Assembly (NCBI GenBank): GCA_017893485.1
Contig: CM030358.1
Span: forward strand, 254,923,228 to 254,987,227
DNA: 64,000 nucleotides
Origin: Hemerocallis citrina
Taxonomy: Eukaryota > Streptophyta > Magnoliopsida > Asparagales > Asphodelaceae
Reading direction: 5' to 3'
Positions 22,515-34,160 of the stretch are shown here, one piece after another. Positions within the stretch are counted from its first letter, which is position 1, and the number at the start of each line of letters is the position of its first letter. Under the pieces are notes generated by a model that had not been told where the DNA came from, did not search any database, and saw only the letters and a list, made by a program, of their open reading frames with translations. Made by a program: the position numbers and the translations under genes.

Positions 22515-24525
22515 CATGCCTCCCAAGAAGATGCCCGCAAACTCCAACCGAAGGACAACCTCCTCTCACCCTCCTCCTCCTCCTACGCAGGGGGATCTCC
22601 TTCCTCCCAACCAACCAACCCAGTAGCTCGATCCTCGGGCTCCGCAGTCCGTCCAGCAGCATTCGGGACCCCAGGCTGCAGTGGGGGAACCCTCTCGGCA
22701 AAGTCGCCACAAGCAACCTATCCATTAGGTTCGAGTCTCCATCCATAATGCCAACACCGACACCGACTCCATGGCCTCTTATACTCCCCCCACTCCAAAG
22801 GATCTGCAGAGCGTGATCAACAATCGACAGACCGAGCACGAACCCGTTCTCCGTACCCATCTGGAGGAGAGGCGGGCCTAAGGGTCGAACCCTCGCCGCG
22901 AGCAGGCCAGGGACCGTTTACCACCCCGATCCAACCGAGGCGGGTCTAACTCTTCCCGTGGACGAAGAAAGTTGCCCCAACATCGCCCAATATAGAGCCG
23001 TTCCCCGGCAGGTCGCCATGCATCTCGGGACCATCATGGGCAGGAGGCTCCCGTCACAAAGGCAGAATTCCAGCAATTTCAGGAGGCAGTCCTTCGGGCT
23101 TTCAATGCTGCCCCCAACAATGGCCGTAGGGCTCCTAGTCCTCCGCCAGCTCTTCACCATCCTCGCCGATCCCGTAGTCTTCGTCCGGCTCCTCACAATC
23201 CTTGCCGCTCCCGAAGTCCTAGGCATGCTTTAAGCCATCGCCGTCCCTCTCCTGATCACCACCGCCGCTCTCATAGTCCACGCCCTACCCCAAGTCACCC
23301 TCGTCTCTCAGTCAGTCCACCTTCTACTCTGCGCCATCATCGGGGCAGCCCCAGCCTCCTCGACATGAGAACGAGTCACGGGGTTCGGCCAGACAGGACC
23401 AAAGGGAGGACTCGGTCTACCGACGTCTCTACGAGATGGACAGGCACCTCAGCCAGCTCAACCGAGATGAGGTGCGACTTGCAAGAGACCTTCATCTGAG
23501 CAGACCCCCATTCTCCCGTACCATTATGGAGGCTCCAGTCCCCGACAACTTCAAGCCTCCACATTTCGAGACTTATACTGGGGAGTCGGACCCCGCAGAT
23601 CATTTTGAGAGTTTCAAAACTCTCATGATGGTCTACCATGCATCCGACTCCCGCCTTTGCAAGACCTTCCCAGCCACACTCAAGGGGCCGATTTGGAAAT
23701 GGTACTCTCGGCTTGCACCGGCATCTATCTTCTCCTTCGACCAGTTTGAGGGTCTTTTCCTCACGCATTTTGTGAGCAGTCGACGCGCCGAGAAGACGAG
23801 AGACACCCTATTGTTCCTCAACCAAAAGAACGGCGAACGACTAAAGGATTATGTCAAATGCTTCACTGCTGAGGCTAGGTCCATTGCTTCTTTGGAATCC
23901 TCGATCGCCACCATCGCCTTCCAGTCCAACGTCCTCAATGCTGACCTCAGGGCGTCCCTCGCCAAGAAGCTCTCTCAAAACTTCTCAGAGCTTCTACTTC
24001 GGAGTGAGAAGTACATCCGAGCGGAAGAAGCCATCCACCGCCCTACCTTCGAGGCCTCATCTTCTGGGAACAAGCGGAAGGGTACAGAAGAAGAAGGAGC
24101 TAAGAAGCTCCAAAAGGACAACGGGGGTCAGTAGTGTCCTCCTCCTCGGTTCGAGAAGTTCACTCCGCTTAACGCGAGTGTATCTGCCATCCTCATAGAG
24201 ATAGGGAATGATGGCCTCCTACCGCCTCCCCCAAGGATGAACACCCCGGCAAAGAAGAGGGACCGGAGTAAGTGGTGTCATTTCCATAAGGACCACGGGC
24301 ACGACACAGACGAATGTCAGGCCTTGAAGGATGAAATCGAGGCCCTCATTCAGAGAGGACAACTCAACCGGTTCGTAAAAAGGGACTGAGCTGATCCGCC
24401 CCCATCGCCTCGGGGGGCTAACCGGCGAAACAAGCAGCGCACGGAGACTCCAGAGGCCGAAGTAGAGGGCATCTTGCACCTGATACATGGGGGCTCAATG
24501 GGGGGGATTCCAACTCCTCCCGAAA
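22515..24525 (+). pseudogene. Tat A gag
   Basis: An N-terminal basic, Pro/Ser-rich region starts MPPKKMPANSNRRTTSSHPP at 22515 and has several stops. APVTKAEFQQFQEAVLRAFNA (about 23048) precedes the gag core in 23436-24134: PFSRTIMEAPVPDNFKPPHFETYTG, SDPADHFESFKTLMM, FPATLKGPIWKWYSRLAPASIFSFDQFEGLFLTHF, NQKNGERLKDYVKCFTAEA. After a stop at 24132 a zinc-binding CHFHKDHGHDTDEC and EIEALIQRGQLNRFVKRD follow, with a stop at about 24388. Gag forms the particle and binds RNA. The same protein, in poorer state, is in Tat B at 42953-44331. Confidence 0.88.
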
Positions 24526-24550
24526 AGCCTTCGTAAGGGAGGTCAACTCC

Positions 24551-24985
24551 GTGGAGTGCCATCCTCCCCTAACTGGCCTCAGGGTTCCGGTGACGTTCTC
24601 CGATAGGGACCTGGATGGCATCTGCATGCCCTACTGCGATGCCCTCGTAATCAATCTCTGCATGGCGAACTTCGAAGTTCATCGCGTCTTGGTAGATAAT
24701 GGCAGCTCCGTCAACATCCTTTTCTTGGAGGCTTTCAAAGGCCTTCTGCTGCCCAGGGACCAGCTCAAGCCTGTGGGCTACACTCTCCACGGGTTCATAG
24801 GGGTCCCGGTTATGGTCGAGAGAATTATAAACCTCGACGTAATGGCTAGAAAGGCCCCGACAACTCATACAGAGCAAATGGACTTCATGGTGGTCAACAT
24901 CAAGGCCGCCTATAATGGTATCCTGGGTAGACCAAGTTTGGCCACGCTTCAAGCCATCCCTTCAGCCTACCATATGAAGATGTAG
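24551..24985 (+). pseudogene. Tat A aspartic protease
   Basis: A 144-codon open stretch with VPVTFSDRDLDGICMPYCDALVINLCMANFEVHRVLVDNGSSVNILF. The DNGSS form of the active site is the usual one in Tat elements. It ends with NGILGRPSLATLQAIPSAYHMKM, the flap and C-terminal ILGR block. A TAG at 24983-24985 separates it from the RT frame where the family reads through, so the polyprotein is broken here. The enzyme would cleave the gag-pol polyprotein. Confidence 0.85.
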
Positions 24986-25003
24986 TTCCCCACCCCTTCA
25001 GGA

Positions 25004-25850
25004 GTGGGAGAAGTGAGGGAAAGCCAAGAAGCGACTCGAAAGTGCTACATGACCTCGATGGGGGGTCCGGTTCTCTCCTTGGAAGCGCTCAAACTTCCTC
25101 AGGAAGGAGGCCAAACTATCTCCAAGCCCATCGACGAGTTGGAAGAAGTGGCCTTCTCCGAAGAAGACACCACTAAGACTTTCCGCGTCAGCAAAGCTTT
25201 CTCCCCCTCCATAAAGCAAGATATCTCCCGGTGCATACGGGAGAATCGCGACCTCTTCGCATGGACTGCAGCAGACATGCCCGGGATCTCGGAAGAACTC
25301 TCAATGCACCATCTAAGCGTCACCCCTGGGTTTAAGCCTGTCCAGCAGAAGAGGCAAAAGTTTGCCGAGTGGCAACTGGCAATCAAGGAGGAGGTTGAGA
25401 AACTCCTTAACGCCCGCTTTATCCAGGAGGTGAACTACCCTGAGTGGCTCTCCAACGTGGTAATGGTCAAGAAGGCCTATGGAAGTTGGAGGATAGGCAT
25501 CGACTTCACTGATCTCAACAAGGCGTGCCCGAAGGACCCCTTCCCTCTTCCCAGCATCTACGCCCTCATTGATGCGACTTCTGGGCACGAGCTCCTCAGT
25601 TTTATGGATACCTTCTCGGGATACAACCAAATCAGGATGTTCCCTCCGGACATCCCGAAGACCTCATTTGTGACGGACCAATGCCTCTACTGCTACTGTG
25701 TTATGCCCTTCGGCTTGACAAACGCGGGGGCTACCTATCAGCGCTTGGTGAACAAGGTCTTCCGAGACCAGATTGACTGAAATATGGAAGTCTACATCGA
25801 CAACATGTTGGTCAAGAACACTCGAGGGCAGGAGCACACCCTCGATCTTG
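25004..25850 (+). pseudogene. Tat A reverse transcriptase
   Basis: Continuous with the protease: RCIRENRDLFAWTAADMPGI, then NARFIQEVNYPEWLSNVVMV, GSWRIGIDFTDLNKACPKDPFPLP, LSFMDTFSGYNQIRM, FVTDQCLYCYCVMPFGLTNAGATYQRLVN. A TGA at 25778 (Arg position, CGA to TGA) precedes EVYIDNMLVKN, where the family has a YVDD catalytic box; here the second Asp is Asn (GAC to AAC). The enzyme would therefore be dead even without the stop. It belongs to the Gypsy RT family and copies the element's RNA. Confidence 0.9.
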
Positions 25851-26600
25851 AAGAAGCCTTCGAGGTGCTCAGGAGGCACAATATGAGACTAAACCCGAAC
25901 AAGTGTGCGTTCGGTGTCTTATCGGGCAAATTTCTCGGGTTTATGGTCAGCCAGAGGGGCATAGAGGTCAACCCCGAGAAGATCCAAGCCATTCTCAAAA
26001 TGGCTCCCCCCTCCAATGTCAAAGAGGTGCAGAGGCTCGTGGGGCGGCTCGCTGCAATCGGGAAATTCCTCTTCAAGTCTGGGGAGAAGTGCCTCCCCTT
26101 CTTCAAAGCCCTCAGGGGGGCTAAAGGCTTCGAGTGGGGGACACAGCAATAGGAGTCCTTTGACAAGCTCAAAGAGTATTTGTCCAACCCCCCTTTCCTG
26201 AGTAAACCGGCACCTGGAAAGGTCCTCTTCCTCTACCTCACAGCTTCGGGGTAGACGCTTAGCGCGGTCCTCGTAAGGGAAGAGGATAAGATGCAAAAGC
26301 CCATCTATTATGTGAGTAAGGTGCTCCGCGACGCCGAACTCCGCTATCCGAAACTGGAAAAGATTGCGCTCGCCTTGGTCATGGCGACCCAAAAGCTCCG
26401 TCCCTACTTTCAATTCCACTCGATTGTCATCCTTACTGACCAACCGCTGAAACAGGTTCTTCACAAGCTGGAGACTTTCGGACGACTCATGAAGTGGTCC
26501 ATCGAGCTGAGTCAGCACGACATCAGCTACAAGCCCAGGACAGCGATGAAGGCCAAAGCTCTGGCCGAGTTTATCGTGGTGAAAACCATCCCCGACTCAT
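25851..26600 (+). pseudogene. Tat A RT thumb, connection and first RNase H
   Basis: LEEAFEVLRRHNMRLNPNKCAFGVLSGKFLGFMVSQRGIEVNPEKI is the RT thumb; VKEVQRLVGRLAAIGKFL follows. Stops at about 26150 and 26252. The Gypsy RNase H block then reads MQKPIYYVSKVLRDAELRYPKLEKIALALVMATQKLRPYFQFHSIVILTD and WSIELSQHDISYKPRTAMKAKALAEFI. It would remove RNA from the RNA:DNA hybrid. Confidence 0.87.
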
Positions 26601-26960
26601 GCGAGTCGCCTTCCGACCCCTCCATCTGGACCGTCTATGTGGATGGGTCCTTCTGTGCCGATGGAAGCGGGGCCAGCGTCATCCTAACTAGCCTCGATGC
26701 TTTCGTCCTCCAGTACTCCCTCCGCCTGAACTTCCCGGCATCAAACAATGAGGTAGAATATGAAGCCCTAATTACGGGGCTCTGCTTGGCTCGCAAGGCG
26801 GGTGCCGAACAAGTAAGGGTCTTCAGCGACTCTCAGTTAGTAGTGAATCAAGTGTCTGGGGAGTACGAGGCGAGAGATGACCGAATGGCCAGGTACTTGG
26901 CAAAAGTGAGGGAGCTTCTAGCTCTATTCAGAGATGTTCAACTCTAGCAGGTTCCCCGAG
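26601..26960 (+). pseudogene. Tat A second RNase H (archaeal type, aRH)
   Basis: WTVYVDGSFCADGSGASVIL carries the first catalytic Asp; NNEVEYEALITGLCLARKAGAEQVRVFSDSQLVVNQ carries the Glu and the next Asp. This DGS / E / DSQL pattern is the archaeal-like RNase H unique to Tat elements among plant Gypsy lineages. A TAG at 26945-26947 follows, then QADALSKLAS (26968-27003), the usual tail. It sits between the Gypsy RNase H and integrase, which fixes the clade. Confidence 0.9.
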
Positions 26961-27082
26961 AGGAAAACGTGCAAGCGGATGCCCTCTCTAAGCTCGCCTC
27001 CTCGTCCCTCCAAGGTCTATAACGGACTGTCCTAATATAAGTCCTTCTCAAACCTAGCATCGACGAAGATGGCTCGGAGCCA

Positions 27083-28438
27083 ATGGAAGCCTACCCCCTA
27101 ACACTTGGGAAAAATTGGATGAAGTCCCTCATCGAGTACCTCCGAGACGGAGTCCTCCCCGAAGATCCAAAAGAAGCAAGGAGGTTCAGGACACGAGCAG
27201 AGCGGTACACACTCTTAGATGGGGTCATGTACAAATGCTCCTATACCCATGTCGATGGTCGGCCTTATCTGAGATGGCTCTCCCCAGAAGAGGCACTCTA
27301 TGCCCTAAGGGAAGCCTATGATGGTCTATGTGGTGCACACTTGGGAGCGAGGTCCCTTGCCCAGAAGCTTTTGAACTACGGGTACTTTTGGCCTATACTA
27401 TTAAGTGACTTCGAGGAGTACGTCTGCCAGTGTGACTCCTGCCAGGAGTTCACCCCGATCCGTCGCCTGCCCCAAGTGCAACTTGCCTCCCTGGCAAGTC
27501 CAATCCCTTTCGCAATGTAGGGGATGGATTTGCTCGGACCTTTCCCTCCTGCCCCAGGCCAGCTGAAGTTCTTGGTGGTAGCAATAGACTACTTCTCCAA
27601 ATGGATAGAGTCCGAACCTCTCTCAATGATCACCGAGAACAGGGTGCAGAAATTCTTTTGGAAGAACATTGTCTGTCGGTTCGGGGTACCTCGCATTCTC
27701 GTAATCGACAACGGGACCCAATTTACAGGAGCTGCCTTCCACGACTTCTGTACCGATCTCGGGATTCAATAGCGGTTCTCTTCAGTAGCGCACCCCAATT
27801 CCAACGGTCAAGCGGAGAATGCGAACCGACAAATCCTTTCAGGTTTGAAGAAGAGGCTCAATAAGTCCACCAAAGGGCTATGGTTCGAACAACTCCCTAA
27901 TTTACTTTGGTGCTATCATACCACAAAAATAACTTCGATGGGAGAATCCCCTTTCAACCTCACATACGGATCAGAAGCTCTTATCCCTTTGGAGGTGGGT
28001 CTGCCTTCACCTCGACTCATAGCTTACAACGAGGCGCAAAACGCGAACCAGCTTCGCAACTGCCTACACCTCATTGATGAGATCCGCAAGAGAGCTGCAA
28101 TCCGCTAGGAGACCTACTGTCATAGGATCACTCAAGCTTACAACAAAAGGGTACGACCGACCAACCTAAAGAAAGGGGACTTAGTGCTGAGAAAGTTATC
28201 AATTTCGGATCCAAGCAAAAGAGGCAAGCTGGCACCCAATTGGGAAGGACCATATAAGGTCTCCAGAGTTATACGCCCGGGCGCGTATCAACTTGAAGAC
28301 CTGGGGGGCAGGAAGATACCAAGGACTTGGAACGCCGAGCACCTGATGAGTACTGAGAGGGTGTCTAAACGCCGCTCCAAGCAACTTCCCCAGGATTGCA
28401 AAAACCTTACTTGTATCTTCTTTTTAATCAAAATGTAA
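27083..28438 (+). pseudogene. Tat A integrase
   Basis: N-terminal zinc-binding part: HLGARSLAQKLLNYGYFWP ... CQCDSCQ (HHCC type; the first His lies in the CGAH segment). The core has Asp in GMDLLGPFPPAPGQLKFLVV, Asp in LVIDNGTQFTGAAFH and Glu in AENANRQILSGLKKRL, so DDE is complete. The C-terminal part reads GKLAPNWEGPYKVSRVIRPGAYQLEDL and IPRTWNAEHL. In-frame stops occur at 27518 (Trp, TAG), 27770 (Gln, TAG) and 28107 (Gln, TAG). No chromodomain, as expected for Tat. It would insert the cDNA. Confidence 0.92.
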
Positions 28439-28589
28439 AGGCGGTCGGCAACATAGAAGCAGCCGCCCGGTTATTTCTAATAAAGAGAAATTTCTCCTCA
28501 CAACTTCCCTATCTTTTGAGTAAACAAACTCTACTTAGCAAACTCTCTATTTTTGGAGTAGTCTCGCTCTACTTACAAAAAAATATTCT

Positions 28590-29050
28590 TTTAAATGACG
28601 AGTTCAGAGTCCAACACTTGGCTTGATTCTGCTTCTACTACTCGCTCATAAGCGAGTAAGAAGTGGTTCGCCATTCGAAATTGCTCCCACAACCGTTGAC
28701 ACTCTTTAAACGACGAAGTTCAGAGTCCAACACTTGGCTCGATTCCGCTTCTACTACTCGCTCATAAGCGAGTAAGAAGTGGTTCGCCATTCGGAATTGC
28801 TCCCACAACCATTGACTCTCTCTTAAACGACGAAGTTTGGAGTCCAACACTTGGCTCGGTTCTGCCTCTACTACTCGCTTATAAGCGAGTAAGAAGTGGT
28901 TCGCCAATCGAAATTGCTCCCACAACTGTTGACACTTTCTTTTAAACGACGAAGATCAGAGTCCAACACTTGGCTCGACTCCACTTCTACTACTCGCTCA
29001 TAGGCAAGTAACAAGTGGTTCGCCATTCAGGAGTGCTCCTACAACTATCG
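28590..29050. repeat. Tandem repeat of 116-119 bp, about four copies (Tat A)
   Basis: The phrase AGTCCAACACTTGGCTCG occurs at 28608, 28724, 28841 and 28960. Each unit carries an ACTCGCT(C/T)ATAAGCGAGTAAG inverted repeat. The unit is related, in reverse orientation, to the repeat at 42370-42790 in Tat B. Confidence 0.9.
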
Positions 29051-29182
29051 ACAACCATAGATGCTAACAAAACACACAAGTGCAAAAAATAAGTATCATT
29101 TCTGTAAAGTGTGAGGAACAAGTCAAATTACAAGACTAACTACTCATCTTTACGTCGAATTACAAAACTTGAGAAGCCAAAA

Positions 29183-29975
29183 TTACAAGACTTCTTCAAC
29201 GCCTTCTAGGAAGTGGGATACTCCTCTTAAGTGACAAACGAGGACGGCGAACATTTTGTCGCTGCGAACCCGCACCCGTTGAGGTCCCCAAGCCGGCGAG
29301 CCTAGTTGTGTCTCTGAGCGTTGCGTTGGCTGAGGCTCCACTCGACGAACCAGCAACTCCGCTCTGAGCATCTCCAGTATGCCCTAGGATGGAAGGCGAA
29401 CGTGACGCTAACTCATGGAACGATCATCCCTGCGAGTACTCATCTCGAGAGCAAGATGTGGTCCTGACGTTGCTCCCCTCCGAAAAATGTCGTTGTCGGT
29501 GAACCTCCATCTCTAACTCAACGATGCGCTCCTTCAGCGAATCATCCGTTACCTTGACTTGTAGGCGAGGAATTCTGCTCGTACTACCCACACGAGAAGC
29601 TTCAATGATAGTTCGCCGAAGCTGTGCCGTTGCCAGGCTCTTCTCGAGCACCATATTCTTCAGACCATCTCTCTACGCACTAACGTCGAATAGGGTCTGC
29701 CGAAGTGACTCCGCCTCCCCTTCAGGGGGCGCTTCTCGAGCTCGTTTCTTTAGCCGCTTCAACTCGGAGTTGCGTCATGCCAGTGTTAGTTTGAGATGAC
29801 CTAGTTGTGCCTCGCTCTTGAGAAAACTCTCTTGACTACGAGAGAGGGCCAATCTCGTTGCCCTTAAGTCAATACATAGACGAGAGGCCTCAGCCGCTTC
29901 CATATTCGGCGATGCCTCGATCCATTAACACAACTCGGCGATCTGAAAAGCAAGAACAGAACAACGCTGAGCTCG
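29183..29975 (-). pseudogene. Antisense coiled-coil-like frame in Tat A, decayed
   Basis: Minus strand after a cttttcag-type acceptor near 29945: NMEAAEASRLCIDLRATRLALSRSQ, then KSEAQLGHLKLTLA, NSELKRLKKRAREAPPEGEAESLRQTL and MVLEKSLATAQLRRTIIEASR with VTDDSLKERIVELEMEVHRQ. Heptad-like, Leu/Glu/Arg-rich, so probably coiled coil. Stops lie near 29777 and 29674. It may be a further exon or a separate gene of the antisense unit at 30235-32415. I do not recognise a specific family. Confidence 0.5.
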
Positions 29976-30234
29976 AGAAATGCCCATAGCAATGGCTCAT
30001 ATGTGAAACAACTTAGGCCCCAACACTTAGCCAAATTTCAAAGCGAGTTGTTTTGGACACTTAGCCAAAGTTTCAAAGATAGTTGTTGTAAACACTTGGG
30101 CCAAAATCTCAAAAGTTCTTTGCTTCATTGAAGTTCAAAAGAGTACAAGAGAAAGCGGTGGCCAGTCCGCTATTAGGCATCGATACAAAAAGACCCTAGA
30201 TGAAAAACTATTGTTGAAATACAAAAAAAATATA

Positions 30235-32415
30235 CTAAGGGAGTTGAGTGTCCACCTCGGCAGATGGAACCACGAGCGCTAAGTCACCTTTTCCGCCCTC
30301 AGCTGCCCCTGATGTCGGCGCCATCGCCAAAGGAGACTCGGTCACTACGTCCTCCTCATCGATAGCGTCGTCTTCTCCTTCAGCCTCTACCCCTTCCTCA
30401 TCGGGAACAAGAAATACCCCGAACAATTGAATCGGGGATACGCCGACATCCTTCAGCGCCTTGGCATAGGCCTTTTGCATGTTCTGCTCCAAATAGCCGA
30501 CCGCCTCCTTTTTCGCCGCGGCCTTAGCCTCCCTCACCGCCATGTCCATCTCGAATGTGGCCTTCTCCTTCTCAGCCACCTTCTCCCGAGCCATCTCCTC
30601 CTTCTCCACAGCGGCGGAGTCCTTCGCCTTCGCCAGTGCCTCCTCCAGTAGCCTGATCTCGGTGGCTTGTGTTTCTGCCTTGAAAGCAGCCTCCTCTAGC
30701 TCTCTCTTGGCCTTTGAGCGCTCCAGCCTCTTCCGATCCTGCAGAGCCTTTAGCTCTTTCTCCTGCTCTGCCACTCTCTTCATCAAGTGGCTGAAATGAC
30801 AGATCGCCTGCGAGAAAAGCAGTGGTTCAAGAGAGTGGCGAATAAAGAAGACAAAGGTCGAGCCGGAGATTGAGGCTTACCGTGCGATCTCCAAGGCCAA
30901 GTCGCCCACTTTACTGTGCTCCATCGCCGCCTTGTCCTTGGGCGTGGCGAGGCTGCGGACGGCGTCCATGCAACTCGTCGAGTCTCCGAGGAAACCATTG
31001 TGCCTAAGAACCTGCCAATCCGACACGAAGATCCTCTTCAGCTCGTCCGTCAATATCACCTCGGCCGCCACCGTTCGAGGAGGAGCTGTCAAGGCGAGCG
31101 TAGCCAAACAGTCAAGTTCCTTCGCTGACGGAGCAATGGGAGAAGGAACGCTCTCCAAGTCCATGACAGGGGCGGCAGCACTCTCAACTCAAGCTGCCTT
31201 CGACGGAGTTGGCCGAGCAACAGCAAGCTTCCTCTTCTTCTCCTGAACTCGCTTACCACTCAGCGCCGATTGCCTGTTCATGATATCCTCGAAGTCCATG
31301 GTAGCAGATCCTGGGAAAAAAGATAGAAAAAAAAGAGAGAGATCAGAATTTTGTCACTACTAAAATACTTGGAATACGATCGATGAAAGAGAACTCGTAC
31401 TAGGGTCCATCAGGCTAAGGCCTCCCCCAAAGAGGCTCTCCTCGGTGATCTCCTTCCAATGCAGAGTAGGTCGATCCAAGAGGATGCCGACCATTTTGTC
31501 CTCCTCCGGACTCAAGGACGGCTCTATCTTCGTCCTCTTCGGCACATCCTCCCTCCACACCGTGGGAATGTCCCACTGCTTTTTACCCCGAACAAGGAAG
31601 TATTTGTCTTGCCAACACTTCACGGAGTCAGGGTTGTCGATCAATTTAATGCCCTTCCGAGCAGTGAGGTAGAAATGGTACTCCGTCCTCGTCTTTTGGT
31701 GGATCTTGTACAGACAACGAAGTACGCTGATCCTAGGTTCGATCCCGGCCACCTGGAAATGGAGAACGAATCCCGTGACATGCCTCCAAATGTTCGGCAT
31801 TAGCTGAATAGGGTAGACCCCATACCATTGCAGCACTCCCCTTATGAAAGGGTGTAGAGGGAGGCGCAGCGCCGCATATAAAGCATCATAGGGGAAAATA
31901 CAAGTATCGGAGGGAAGAGAAGAACAAGACCTGATCCCTGGCCCAGAGATGACGAGTTCGAACATTCGAATGATTCGCAGATCCGACTCCTTCAGGATGC
32001 TGATGATTTCGTTCACTTCAGTGCGCTCCCTCAGATCGTTCTCCTCGTAAAACCTTGCTCCGTTCACATCCTCTTCGGCACATCAGTCCTCTTCGGCACA
32101 TCCTCCCTCCAAACCTTGCTCCGTTCACCTCAACTCCTCTGCACCATACTGTTGGGTCCCTCCAAGGGTAGACACGGCAATCGAATGTCTCCCGAACGCA
32201 CCCATCCTCCGATCTCTCTCAACTATTGTTTCCACTACCGACGAAGAGAGAGCCGCCTCACTACCTCTGCCTTCGACGACGAGATCTTCTTCTACTTCCA
32301 GAGAGGACAGGATAATAGGGGCCTTCCCCTTATCGACCGAAGAAGGAGTCGACCGGGGGGCTACTTCGGGCTGACTCGAGGAGGAGGCCTCTTCACCGGA
32401 AGACACCCTAGGCAT
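30235..32415 (-). pseudogene. Three-exon antisense ORF of Tat A (putative gypsy-type transposon domain plus coiled coil)
   Basis: Exon 1, 32415-31401, starts MPRVSSGEEASSSSQPE and contains LYAALRLPLHPFIRGVLQWYGVYPIQLMPNIWRHVTGFVLHFQVAG, the domain annotated in plants as putative gypsy-type transposon (Transposase_28-like). Intron 1 is 31400-31311 (GTACGAG ... TTTCCCAG). Exon 2, 31310-30881, reads SATMDFEDIMNRQSALSGKRVQEKKRKL and has one stop (TGA, near 31192). Intron 2 is 30880-30791 (GTAAGC ... CATTTCAG). Exon 3, 30790-30235, reads HLMKRVAEQEKELKALQDRKRLERSKAKRELEEAAFKAET, a long coiled coil, then an acidic tail. Phases agree at both junctions. A short duplication near 32040-32130 adds stops in exon 1. 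Known from Retand-like elements as an extra antisense gene; function unknown. Confidence 0.75.
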
Positions 32416-32689
32416 CTCTTAAAATTAAATTAAATTACCAGAGAAGTGACAACCACGGTCGGAATGCTCGTCAAAGAACGAAAAAGACACCAGAAGCTCC
32501 GTGAAGAGAAGAAATCTCAGGTGAAGTGAAAATGAGAAAGTGAGGAAAAAAAGAGAGGGGATGGAGACTTATAGTAAAATTTGATGGGCTTGGGCCGCAC
32601 AGCTTAGGCGGCCCAACAAGCACGGAAGTCTAAGCGGTCAGAATACGAAACGACAAAAAAGAAGCAACCAGAAGCAGCTCAAACCCGTT

Positions 32690-34160
32690 GACCAGTCAAC
32701 ACTCTTCAAGCTTGCCGTTTCGTTTGCCAAGCTCGACATCCCATTCGCCAAGATCGCCGTCATATCCGAGCAGACGTATTTCCGAGCTGAAAACACCAAA
32801 AAATGTGTTGGCCAGTTAATGCTTTTCGAGCTCGCCATTTCGTTCGCCATGCTCGACACCCCGTTCGCCAAGCTCGCCCTCATATCCGAGCAGTCGTGTT
32901 TCCGAGTTGAAACCACCAAAAATGCGTTAACCAGTCAACACCCTTCGAGCTCACCATTTTGATCGCCATGTTCGACACACCATTTGCCATGCTCGCTGAC
33001 GTATCCGAGCAGACGTGTTTCCGAGCTGAAAACACTAAAAAATGTGTTGACCAGTCAACGCCTTTCCAGTTCGCCGCTTCGTCTGAATCGCTCGACACAC
33101 CGTTTGCCAAGCTAGCCGTCACATCCAAGCAGACGTGTTTCCGAGCTGAAAACACCCAAAAAAGCGTTGACCAGTCAAGGCTCTTCGAGCTCGCTGTTTT
33201 GTTCGCCAAGCTCAACATCCCGTTCGCCAAGATCGCCGTCATATCCGAGCAGACGTCTTTCCGAGCTGAAAACACCAAAAAATGCATTAACCAGTTAACG
33301 CATTTAGAGCTTGCTGTTTCGTTCGCCATGCTCGACACCCCATTCGCCAAGCTCGCTCTCATATCCGAGTAGATGTGTTTCCGAGCAGAAAATAACAAAA
33401 AATGCATTGACCAGTCAACGCCCTTCGAGCCCACTGTTTTGATCACCAAGCTCGACACACCGTTCGCCATGCTCGCCGACGTATCCGAGTAGACGTGTTT
33501 TCGAGCTGAAAACACCAAAAAATCCGTTGACCAGTCAACGCCTTTCTAGTTCGCCGCTTCGTCTAAATCGCTCGACACACCGTTCGCCAAGCTCGCCGTC
33601 ACATCCAAGCAGACGTGTTTCCGAGTTGAAAACACCAAAAAAAAAGCATTGACTAGTCAAGGCTCTTCGAGCTCGCCATTTCGTTCGCCAAGCTCGACAT
33701 CCCGTTCACCAAGATCGCCGTCATATCCGAGCAGATGTGTTTCCGAGCTGAAAACACCAAAAAATGCGTTGACCAGTCAATGCCCTTCGAGCTCGCCATT
33801 TTGATCACCAAGCTCGACACACCGTTTGCCAGGCTCGCCGACGTATCCGAGCAGACGTGTTTCTGAGCTGAAAACACCAAAAATGCGTTGACCAGCCAAC
33901 GCCTTTCCAGTTCGTCGCTTCGTCTGAATCGCTCGACACACCGTTCGCCAAGCTCGCCGTCACATCCGAGTAGACATATTTCCGAGCTGAAAACACCAAA
34001 AAAAGCATTGACCAATCAACGCTCTTAGAGCTCGCCATTTCGTTCGCCAAGCTCGACATCCCGTTCGCCAAGATCGCCGCCACATCCGAGCAGACGTGTT
34101 TCCGAGCTGAAAACACCAAAAATAGCATTAACCAGTCAATGCCTCCCCACTGTTCGCCAA
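32690..34160. repeat. 120-bp satellite-like array with four-monomer higher-order repeat (Tat A)
   Basis: Twelve monomers with a period of 120 bp (the CCGAGCAGACGTGTTT phrase recurs at about 32768, 32888, 33007, 33127, 33247, 33367, 33487, 33607, 33729, 33848, 33968 and 34088). Four monomer types can be told apart, for example by the phrase before ATCC (type a AGATCGCCGTCAT, b AGCTCGCCCTCAT, c TGCTCGC(C/T)GACGT, d AGCT(C/A)GCCGTCAC). Their order is abcd abcd acd a. Monomer boundaries carry GTTGACCAGTCAAC, a 6-bp inverted repeat. Confidence 0.93.

Noticed and set aside
28590..29050. Regularly spaced repeats resembling a CRISPR layout
   Set aside because: The whole 116-119 bp unit is repeated, including what would be spacers, and this is a plant retrotransposon.
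32880..33518. 212-codon minus-strand open frame made of 40-residue repeats (FSARKHVCSD type)
   Set aside because: The 120-bp satellite monomer is a multiple of three, so any stop-free frame stays open across monomers; other frames are open too and the array continues with breaks. No family motif.
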